The position numbers were made by a program, and so were the translations under genes. The notes under the pieces are model-generated. The model was not told the DNA's origin, searched no databases, and worked only from the letters and a program-made list of their open reading frames with translations. Below are positions 15,795-22,974 of a stretch of DNA of 24,146 bases, in pieces; the first letter of the stretch is position 1; each line of letters opens with the position of its first letter. The stretch is from an uncultured Bacteroides sp. (GTDB taxonomy: Bacteria; Bacteroidota; Bacteroidia; Bacteroidales; Bacteroidaceae), in NCBI GenBank assembly GCA_905198575.1, contig CAJKDC010000036.1, forward strand, positions 1 through 24,146. Reading direction: 5' to 3'.

Positions 15795-17702
15795 TCATTT
15801 TTTCAGACTACCACCATACCAGTTCTGCACTTTAAAATCATAATTCATATAGAAAAGGCTGTCGGAAGTAAGAACAGGCTGTTCAGGCAGTTTTTTATGC
15901 GACAAATCCCGCTGGAAGGCACCATAAATAAGCAGACGGTATTTCATCGTATCACCCAGCAGCAGCCATGGAGTCGTCAGATTGGGCAATGCACGGACAG
16001 CCTGTCGCAGATACTTTCCAGCTTGCAGCGTATCCCCGGATGTATATGCCAGATAGCCGTAACGGGCATAATCGGCAGGTGCCGCGCCCGGTGCAGGACG
16101 AAGAGCAACAGCTGCCTCCCACACCCGGTTGTAGAACAGTGAGTCTTGATGCTTCCATGCCTGCATCAGTTCGCCATTGGCCATACGCGGTGTGTAACGT
16201 ACGGCTTCCGCCATCAGCTGTAAAGCAGCCGCACTGTCGCCTTGCTGATAGCACCGTCTGGCGTATGCCGACAGATATAGGCTGTTCCTCGGATAACGGG
16301 ACGCAAGAGATTCCAAAATCGAGTCTGATTTTTCGGGATATTCATTTGCTACGGACAGGGCATACAGATATTGCAGCTGGACATCTTCCGGATGGCAGGC
16401 ACAGGCAGCATCATAGTTCCTGTCCTGCAAATAATCGAGAGTGGAATCTGTCAGAAAACGGGACGACGGAATGTTCCAGCTCACCCATACAGCCACTGCA
16501 AATGCCGGAACCATATAAGCCGTACGGTCTGTTTCTGCTGAAAGGGTTTCATCCCGTTGCAGATAAGCCGACAAGATATAAGACATCAGCAGCAAAACAG
16601 GCGTACCCAGCCATGTGGCCTGAGCGAAATCTTTCACGAGGACAGCCAGCAGGGTTGCTGCAATGATGCGGCTGTCCGGCTTTTTCCGATGCTGCCACAA
16701 GGTCCGGACTATCATTATTCCTGCAAACAGATAAACCAACGTTCCGCATATGCCCTTCTCGACCAGAAGCTGAACCGGCAAGCTGGGGGCAATGGAAGTA
16801 AACGGCTTCGTACTGTCCTGTCCGGTAATGGCATCAACGGCATACGTATAATTACCGTTTCCATACCCCATGAGGGGACGTTCCGTAAACGCCTGCCGGG
16901 CAGCCGCAGTGCCGCTTATCCGGCTCTCGGTGCTCTGCTGCTGAGAAGCAGTACGGTTCATCTGCAGGGTGGTGTGCATCTCCTTTGGCAAGAGGACTGC
17001 AACCAGAAGCATGGCGGCCACAGCCGGCAGCCACAACCGCAGTTTTTCTGCTTTCGGGAAAAACAGCAGTGCAAAAAGCAGATAAATGCCGAGTGCAACA
17101 TAGGCACCGCGCGAAAAGGAAAGCAGGATGGCCAGAAGGCATAAAAACTGAAGCGGTACCGACCAACGGCGCATCAGGCAAATCCACCCGGACACCATCA
17201 GCAGCACCTCTGCCCAGATGTTGGTGATGTAGCCCAACGGACGGAACAAAAAACGGAAATGATATGTATCTTCGAACCCGGCTTCCAGTACCGAGCTTCG
17301 GAAAACAAAGAAGGAACAGACAGCCAGCAGGAGGGCAGCTCCTATCGGGAACAAGCTTCCCACACGTAAAACCTGCAAGGCACGCCCGTAGGCGAACAGC
17401 CTCCGGCAGACAAAATACGTTGCCAGCATATAGACCGAATAAAAAGCCGCATCCAAGGCAGGTATCGGACAGGCTGCATAAAAACAGGAAAAGAGGTCGG
17501 ACAGGGCAAGGGCCGCTACGCATCCGTCCAGCCGGCTCCATTTCCGGAAAGGAAGCGGGCGCAGGAGCAGCAGTGCCCCAGCCACCAGCAACAGGCCGAT
17601 GCGGTATGAATCTTCCACCCTGAACAGGAACAGTGCCAGAAGAATCGTCACCCCAAGCGCCACACAGATTTCTTTACCCCCGCTGTATCTTATTTCTTCC
17701 AT
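15795..17702 (-). CDS. O-antigen-ligase-like (Wzy_C type) membrane protein with C-terminal helical repeats
   Basis: The 635-residue protein has about ten hydrophobic spans in residues 10-410. It has the ligase-family signature LLSFSRGAYVALGIYLL (about 191-209) and the periplasmic-loop motif RPLMGYGNGNYTYA (about 275-288). The C-terminal 420-635 reads as tetratricopeptide-like repeats (NSLYLSAYARRCYQQGDSAAALQL, seen in pieces). Family members move polymerised glycans from undecaprenyl carriers to lipid A, proteins or growing polymers. The loop that normally carries the catalytic HNxxLQxxxExG reads APSLPVQLLVEKG, with Pro in place of His. The ATG at 17700-17702 overlaps the end of the M50 protease gene by 29 bases, implying co-expression. 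Its substrate, sugar or otherwise, is unknown. Confidence 0.82.
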   Translation of the reverse strand: MEEIRYSGGKEICVALGVTILLALFLFRVEDSYRIGLLLVAGALLLLRPLPFRKWSRLDGCVAALALSDLFSCFYAACPIPALDAAFYSVYMLATYFVCRRLFAYGRALQVLRVGSLFPIGAALLLAVCSFFVFRSSVLEAGFEDTYHFRFLFRPLGYITNIWAEVLLMVSGWICLMRRWSVPLQFLCLLAILLSFSRGAYVALGIYLLFALLFFPKAEKLRLWLPAVAAMLLVAVLLPKEMHTTLQMNRTASQQQSTESRISGTAAARQAFTERPLMGYGNGNYTYAVDAITGQDSTKPFTSIAPSLPVQLLVEKGICGTLVYLFAGIMIVRTLWQHRKKPDSRIIAATLLAVLVKDFAQATWLGTPVLLLMSYILSAYLQRDETLSAETDRTAYMVPAFAVAVWVSWNIPSSRFLTDSTLDYLQDRNYDAACACHPEDVQLQYLYALSVANEYPEKSDSILESLASRYPRNSLYLSAYARRCYQQGDSAAALQLMAEAVRYTPRMANGELMQAWKHQDSLFYNRVWEAAVALRPAPGAAPADYARYGYLAYTSGDTLQAGKYLRQAVRALPNLTTPWLLLGDTMKYRLLIYGAFQRDLSHKKLPEQPVLTSDSLFYMNYDFKVQNWYGGSLKK

Positions 17703-18879
17703 AACGTCTTACCAGAGGGATAACAGACCTGTATACCAGATAGCCTATCAGTCCGAGAAAGACCAGCTGCATGCCGATGTTACGCAGCAAGGCAAACGGC
17801 GGCATCATCCGGTTCGACAGGTAAAGAATCAGCTCGTTCACCGCATCGGGGAAAGTCTGTACGAACCGGTATAGGAAAGTCGGAATGACATACAGGAAAT
17901 AGAATCCCATAAAAAGATTGACTACTACCGAATAAACAAGCAGTCCGTATCGCTCTAACGGACGGATTTGCAAGAGATAAGGCCGCTTGCTTTCCGGCTC
18001 TTTGCGTAATTTCTTCCATATATAGCCAAGCAGTTCCAAAGAACGCTGCCGCAGGTTGGGCACCCCCAGCAGATCGGATGCCATCCAGTATCCGTCGAAC
18101 TTGAAGAAAGGATTCAGGGTCATTGCAAACCCCAGATTCATGACCAGAATCAGATAACGCAAGATATCGTTTCCCGTCATCAGAAAGGCCACCAGCAGGA
18201 TGATAAGCCACCAGCTTTGAAAATACACACCGGCAAGATTTACCACACATCGCTCTCCCCGCTTCAGTTTCCACACTTCCGTCACATCCGTATAGAGGAC
18301 GGGGAAGTTCAGGTACAACCCGAAGCCAATTCCGCCGTGCCGCACGCCGAAGAACTTGCAGGCAGAAGCGTGTCCCAGTTCGTGAAAGAACGACGAACCC
18401 AGCATGAAGGCAAACAAACCTACTACCAAATAGACATTTACCTTGTTATTGAACAACAAAAGGTCGGGTGTACGGAGGAAGAACCAAGCATCCAGGGATA
18501 CCGCTATAAGAAATACCGTCAGCATATACCCACGGTTGAACAGGAAGCGGAACGTATCCGAAAACTTGTCGATTGCCTCCGCACTGAACAATTCCTTTTC
18601 GTAGAGGAAAGAATGCTTCTTTCCCTCCTGTGCAAACAGAGGGGTAATGAATTTATCGATAATCATCCGCACCTGTTCGGGCGTGTATTTGCCTGCCTTC
18701 TTTTTAGTGTAGGCAGCAATGGCTTCTTCTTCCGTAGCATGTTGCTGCAACTCTTCCACAAGTTCTGCAATAGCTGAATTTGCTTCATAATATTGCCTGC
18801 CGCACGAGAGCAGTACGCGCTGTTCTTGAGCAGATGACGAAAGTTTCTGATGAATGATAATATCGTTATATACGTTCAT
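17674..18879 (-). CDS. Membrane M50 (site-2-protease-like) metallopeptidase with PqqD-like N-terminus
   Basis: The protein has 401 residues. Residues about 1-80 look like a PqqD-type winged-helix leader-binding domain (YYEANSAIAELVEELQQ, then ATEEEAIAAYTKK and PEQVRMIIDKF). A membrane region follows, with the zinc motif HELGH at 166-170 (SSFFHELGHASACKFFG) and the third-ligand segment NPFFKFDGYW at about 256-265. The motifs are intact, so activity inside the membrane is expected. Further hydrophobic spans lie near 300-390. This architecture is known from RiPP loci, where such proteases process or release modified peptides (compare YydH of Bacillus). It lies 104 bases after the barrel gene and overlaps the ligase-like gene downstream. 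A 20-base palindrome abuts its start codon. Confidence 0.88.
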   Translation of the reverse strand: MNVYNDIIIHQKLSSSAQEQRVLLSCGRQYYEANSAIAELVEELQQHATEEEAIAAYTKKKAGKYTPEQVRMIIDKFITPLFAQEGKKHSFLYEKELFSAEAIDKFSDTFRFLFNRGYMLTVFLIAVSLDAWFFLRTPDLLLFNNKVNVYLVVGLFAFMLGSSFFHELGHASACKFFGVRHGGIGFGLYLNFPVLYTDVTEVWKLKRGERCVVNLAGVYFQSWWLIILLVAFLMTGNDILRYLILVMNLGFAMTLNPFFKFDGYWMASDLLGVPNLRQRSLELLGYIWKKLRKEPESKRPYLLQIRPLERYGLLVYSVVVNLFMGFYFLYVIPTFLYRFVQTFPDAVNELILYLSNRMMPPFALLRNIGMQLVFLGLIGYLVYRSVIPLVRRYGRNKIQRG

Positions 18880-18880
18880 A

Positions 18881-18900
18881 TTATCTTAGTTTTAAGATAA
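18881..18900. repeat. 20-base palindrome immediately before the M50 start codon
   Basis: TTATCTTA (18881-18888), GTTT, TAAGATAA (18893-18900) is a perfect 8-bp inverted repeat with a four-base loop. It ends one base before the ATG of the protease gene (minus strand). As RNA it would fold over the ribosome-binding region; as DNA it could be an operator. No U-tract follows, so it is not a typical terminator. Confidence 0.6.
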
Positions 18901-18983
18901 GGTATTGGTTTAAACACTAGCCTTCTTTTTATCATAACAGATAGGCAAACAGAAGAAATCGTAAAAAACATATTTAGAACAAA

Positions 18984-21308
18984 TCAATTTGCTTTGATGA
19001 TAGCACTATTGATTGTCTTGTCCACACTATTGCTTTCACGAGATATCTTTTTACCAAAATCAAACGTATATGCAACTTTTACATAACCAGTCTGCTGGTA
19101 AATGCGGCTGGTCTGGAGTTGACTAAAACGATAAGCACCACAGTCGGCATAACGATAATAGTGGCTCTGTTTGGTAAATGGATTTTCTGTTCCTGCTTCT
19201 GCCATCCAGTTTCCATGACTCCAGCCTAGCGACAGGCCATAAACAGCAGGATTTTTAAAAGTGGCCATTGTCAATTGATTCAACTGTCTGGAAGTACTCC
19301 GGCCATATACATTCAGTGAGAAGTCTTTCCAGTAGTAGTTTACATCTATTGAACCCGAAAACGCATTTACTCTTTTGGCATATACTCCCGTAAGTTTCAT
19401 GTCGGTATATTCACCTTTCAGTTTCAGACGTAAATTATCCGAAAAACGATAGGTAGCAGACAGTTGCGCTGTCAGTGAATGAAAGTCGGCATCCGAACGG
19501 TACGTGTTCACCAATATGTCACCTTCCGGATAATAATCGAAAGTAATGTTGTTAAAGTATCCCCAGTACATCAGCATGGTTTCCAGATTCAGCTTGCCCA
19601 CCTGTGCCTGATAACCAATGGCCGGAACATATATTTTAGTGTTTGCCAAATCGGTATTTCCTCTTTTCACTTGCAGAAAATCTATTGTCTGGTCTATATC
19701 GTTTATATAACTGATATCAGCCTGCTCGTTTCCGATGGCAAACATCAGCATGAGTGTATGTTTTTCGTTAATGTTATAAACCAGGTTGGAGTATAATCTG
19801 AACGACCAGTGTTGCTGCAGGTCGTCTCCATGATATTTATAATTCAGTATCGAAACACCAGGAGACAGATTCAGAAACCATTTGTTGCCAAACCGTTGTT
19901 GGTAATATGTATAAAGCATGGTTTCTCCCATCCAGAGATGCTGCCATACGTTATAGTCACCGGTATAGGATGAAGAAGTTATACTGTGATAGTGTTCGAA
20001 ATTTATACCCACATTGTTCTGATGGCCCAGTGATATATCATAATTGCCTCGGCAAGCCAACCAGTACAGATCTTCGTCTGCGCAGGTCAATGAACGTTCC
20101 TCGCCTTCCGTATAAACCCGGTTATATGTATTGCGTGTATAATATCCCTCTGTCGTCAGATTCAGGGTTTGCTTTTCCGACAGGTTGAAATTTCCATACA
20201 GTTTGAATGAGGGTTTTAGATTTTTCTGCGTGGTAACATTGCCAGACTCCTGCTGGCTTGTATATTTCCCTGTATACGCCAGCAAATCGTAGCTGCTGTT
20301 TTCCGGTGTATTGTTGTGTACCAGTCCGATTTGTGCCGAAAGTGTCTTTTTCTCCGTATTTTGACTGGCTTTCAACTGGATATATTGCTGGTTGTTTGCT
20401 GTCTTTGCATCTTGCGTTTTACTGCTTCGGTTCAGTGTATATCCGGGAAAATTAAAATATTCTTGCTTTTCGCTCTGCATACCACCATAGTTTTCCATAT
20501 TATATCCGGCAAACAGTGTATAGGCATAATCTCCCTTGTTTACTTTTGTACTGACATTGTAGTCGCCAGCCAGATAGCCTATCTTCTGTTTTCCGTCTAC
20601 ACCAACGTATCCTCCCACTGCATTTTTCTTGGTAATATAATTAATGGCAGCCACATCGCGCACATACTTTCCACTTGGCACATCGTAGTATTCTACTTTT
20701 TCCACATCTTTGGGACGCAGGAGCTGTACATCGCGAAATTCTGCTTTTTCGCCGTTAATATATAGCGTTACCGAGCCACCAAGTGTGCTTACCACACCGG
20801 TATGTCTATCTACTTCGAGTCCTGGAATCATCAAGTTATAAAGCAGATCATAACCAGTCCCGGAATGTTTTACCTGTTGCTTATCCGGCAATATCAAAAC
20901 TTTATCTTTCTGACGAATAAAAGAGCTGCCTTTTACGATGACTTCGCCTAAGGTAACACTTTCGCTTTCAAGTTTTATATCTGGCACAACCATATCTTCA
21001 TGAGCAGCTATTTGAATAATTCTTTGTTTATAGCCAACCATGCTAAATGATAATAAATAACTATCTCTTACTAAATTATCAAATTTATAATATCCCAAGG
21101 AATCGGTTATAGTTCCTGATACAAAAGTAGAATCTTGTTGAAGTAACCGGACTGTAGCATAAACCAAAGCCTGATTATCAGTTAAATCTGATACCTTACC
21201 AGAAATATGAATTTTATTACCAGAACTATGAATTTGAGCTGTACCAGTTGTAATTAATGTTATAAAACAAAAGAATAAAGTATATAATCTATAATACAAA
21301 AATTTCAT
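18984..21308 (-). CDS. Outer-membrane beta-barrel protein (TonB-receptor-like, CarboxypepD_reg N-terminus)
   Basis: The 774 residues begin with a signal peptide (MKFLYYRLYTLFFCFITLIT, cleaved near GTAQ). A carboxypeptidase-regulatory-like domain follows (about 31-100, HISGKVSDLTDNQALVYATV, ITDSLGYYKFDNL). Then comes a plug-like region (about 115-225, with YDLLYNLMIPGLEVD and SVTLYINGEKAEF) and a barrel of alternating strands to the C-terminus, matching the outer-membrane beta-barrel family of Bacteroidetes. No clear TonB box is visible between the two N-terminal domains. It is encoded directly after the precursor peptide gene, with a hairpin between them, which ties it to the peptide as receptor, export pore or target. 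It is moderately AT-rich, most so in the first 100 codons. Confidence 0.85.
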   Translation of the reverse strand: MKFLYYRLYTLFFCFITLITTGTAQIHSSGNKIHISGKVSDLTDNQALVYATVRLLQQDSTFVSGTITDSLGYYKFDNLVRDSYLLSFSMVGYKQRIIQIAAHEDMVVPDIKLESESVTLGEVIVKGSSFIRQKDKVLILPDKQQVKHSGTGYDLLYNLMIPGLEVDRHTGVVSTLGGSVTLYINGEKAEFRDVQLLRPKDVEKVEYYDVPSGKYVRDVAAINYITKKNAVGGYVGVDGKQKIGYLAGDYNVSTKVNKGDYAYTLFAGYNMENYGGMQSEKQEYFNFPGYTLNRSSKTQDAKTANNQQYIQLKASQNTEKKTLSAQIGLVHNNTPENSSYDLLAYTGKYTSQQESGNVTTQKNLKPSFKLYGNFNLSEKQTLNLTTEGYYTRNTYNRVYTEGEERSLTCADEDLYWLACRGNYDISLGHQNNVGINFEHYHSITSSSYTGDYNVWQHLWMGETMLYTYYQQRFGNKWFLNLSPGVSILNYKYHGDDLQQHWSFRLYSNLVYNINEKHTLMLMFAIGNEQADISYINDIDQTIDFLQVKRGNTDLANTKIYVPAIGYQAQVGKLNLETMLMYWGYFNNITFDYYPEGDILVNTYRSDADFHSLTAQLSATYRFSDNLRLKLKGEYTDMKLTGVYAKRVNAFSGSIDVNYYWKDFSLNVYGRSTSRQLNQLTMATFKNPAVYGLSLGWSHGNWMAEAGTENPFTKQSHYYRYADCGAYRFSQLQTSRIYQQTGYVKVAYTFDFGKKISRESNSVDKTINSAIIKAN

Positions 21309-21340
21309 ATACTAATATCAATTACATTTTAATTAGACAA

Positions 21341-21369
21341 AATGGGAACCATATTATATGATTCCCATT
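21341..21369 (-). terminator. Hairpin after the precursor peptide gene (partial terminator)
   Basis: AATGGGAA (21341-21348) pairs with TTCCCATT (21362-21369), and an inner CATA/TATG stem continues after one mismatch. On the minus strand it is followed by TTGTC and later an AT-rich stretch. It lies 7 bases after the precursor stop and 33 bases before the barrel start. A partial terminator or RNA-stabilising hairpin here would give more precursor than barrel mRNA. Confidence 0.62.
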
Positions 21370-21376
21370 AAATAAA

Positions 21377-21583
21377 CTAAGATAGCCCATTACCAATACA
21401 TAAGGAAAATTCACATCCTTGTGAAGTAACATTTGTTAACACATCATCAGATTTAGAAATATCCAATAAACCACCAACGACCAATGGATCTGTTTCTAAT
21501 CTTTCCTCTAATTGTTCTAAAGCAAACTCATCTAACACAGAGTTTAAAGAAATAAATTCTTTTTTTTCATTAATTTGTTTCAT
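21377..21583 (-). CDS. Putative RiPP precursor peptide (68 residues)
   Basis: From the ATG at 21581-21583 the peptide has 68 residues. Residues 1-36 form an acidic, helical leader (FALEQLEERLETDPLVV in part), 37-38 are GG, and a 30-residue core LLDISKSDDVLTNVTSQG... ends in CEFSLCIGNGLS with Cys57 and Cys62. There is no signal peptide. The gene starts 13 bases after the stop of the radical SAM gene. The leader, GG and paired terminal cysteines are the plan of radical-SAM-modified peptides, for example thioether-bridged sactipeptides or ranthipeptides. The double glycine could mark the cleavage site, but no C39 peptidase is nearby. The reading frame extends 19 codons upstream into the radical SAM gene; that part is not used. 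I cannot match it to a named precursor family. Confidence 0.8.
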   Translation of the reverse strand: MKQINEKKEFISLNSVLDEFALEQLEERLETDPLVVGGLLDISKSDDVLTNVTSQGCEFSLCIGNGLS

Positions 21584-21596
21584 AAGATAAAATTTA

Positions 21597-22973
21597 TTAA
21601 TTAATAATAAGCAAATCATCATTTGCCTGATTGTATGCACGATTGACCGAGATTTTTAGAATTTCCCGAAAATAGGAACATTGATTATTTTTATTTTCTG
21701 TATTTATCGAGTTAAATGGGCATCCTCCTCTGCATAATAGAAAATATTTACAATATTTGCATTCGTCTTTAGAAAAAAAGGTTTTTTCTCTCCATAAATT
21801 AATTACGGATTCATTCCATTGAATTCCATTTGTTGAATAAGTTCCAAGCAAATATTGTTTCTGTCCAATTGTTTCCCAGCAAGGATAAATATTTCCTAGT
21901 GGATCTAATACGTACCCGCTAGTTTGTGCAGCGCAAAAAACTGAATTTAAATTTATAGGATGCTTACTTGATATTGCATTATATATAGAATTAAATAATC
22001 CATAATCCTGACAAAATGAAATCGTTTTATATTGTTTATGCTCTTCCATATAGTGTTTAGTAGATAAAAACCGTAAGGATTTATGTTCTAATGAAGTTAT
22101 AGAAGAATTATCTATCATAACAGCAGAATAAACAACAAACTTATCATAAGAGAAAAAAGCTTTATCTTCAAAATATTTCTTAAGCTTTGATAAATACTTA
22201 ATATTATTTCCATCCGTATTCACACGAACATTTACATAAATATTTTTATCTAATGCAAGCTTGATATTATTTATAATTCTATCAAAAGTTTCATTATCTT
22301 CAAAATGTTTTCTCATTTGATTATGAACATCCTTAGGACCATCTATTGTTATTTGAAGCTTAAATATTTTATCTTCTCCCAGCAAATCAAGAAAAGAATC
22401 CAATTCATATCCATTTGTAATAGCGTCAAATCTATACCCCTTTTCTACACCTTTTTTTACAATATAAGAAACAATATTCTTATTTTCTGCTAAAAGAGGT
22501 TCCCCCCCATAAAGTGTTATCTGATTAGCTCGCAACTCTTTACGAGGTTGAATTTCATCCATTGCGTCATAAGCTTTATCAACCTGTTCATGTGTAAATA
22601 CAATTTTTAGCTTACTATCTTTTTCTTCTCTACTTTCATAGCAATAAGGACAACGAAAGTTACAATTATATGTAACTACCCATGTAAAGGCCGAGTATAG
22701 AATACTACTCTTTTTGTATAACGCATTTGCTATTCTCTCGACATAAGCATATTCTTCTTTGTCTGACCTTGTTGTCAGATATCCTCTTTCCAGTAATTTT
22801 TTCAGAGTTTCTTGTGAAAAGCTATTTACTATGGATTTATTTTTAATTCCTGCTAACAACTCTTCCGTTACAATATCTATAGCTCCCGTATAGCCATGAA
22901 TCAGCATATACTTACCTTCTTCCTTTTCCAGTTTGACTGGAATCATATAAGATGATGTTCTTAAATTTTCCAT
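21597..22973 (-). CDS. Radical SAM/SPASM peptide-modifying enzyme
   Basis: The 458-residue protein has an N-terminal segment (1-90) typical of peptide maturases, possibly leader-binding. Next is the radical SAM motif CNFRCPYC (Cys104, Cys108, Cys111, CX3CX2C), which holds the SAM-binding 4Fe-4S cluster, followed by YGGEP (about 155-159). A SPASM domain has Cys347, Cys365 (DPLGNIYPCW), Cys405, Cys408, Cys414, Cys418 and Cys432 for auxiliary clusters. Such enzymes form thioether or carbon-carbon bonds in ribosomal peptides, and the adjacent precursor is its likely substrate. The ATG lies one base after the stop of the upstream transglutaminase-like gene, so translation is probably coupled. A hand count for 22201-22260 gives 27% GC, against 50% for 16561-16620 downstream. 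Confidence 0.93.
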   Translation of the reverse strand: MENLRTSSYMIPVKLEKEEGKYMLIHGYTGAIDIVTEELLAGIKNKSIVNSFSQETLKKLLERGYLTTRSDKEEYAYVERIANALYKKSSILYSAFTWVVTYNCNFRCPYCYESREEKDSKLKIVFTHEQVDKAYDAMDEIQPRKELRANQITLYGGEPLLAENKNIVSYIVKKGVEKGYRFDAITNGYELDSFLDLLGEDKIFKLQITIDGPKDVHNQMRKHFEDNETFDRIINNIKLALDKNIYVNVRVNTDGNNIKYLSKLKKYFEDKAFFSYDKFVVYSAVMIDNSSITSLEHKSLRFLSTKHYMEEHKQYKTISFCQDYGLFNSIYNAISSKHPINLNSVFCAAQTSGYVLDPLGNIYPCWETIGQKQYLLGTYSTNGIQWNESVINLWREKTFFSKDECKYCKYFLLCRGGCPFNSINTENKNNQCSYFREILKISVNRAYNQANDDLLIIN

Positions 22974-22974
22974 T

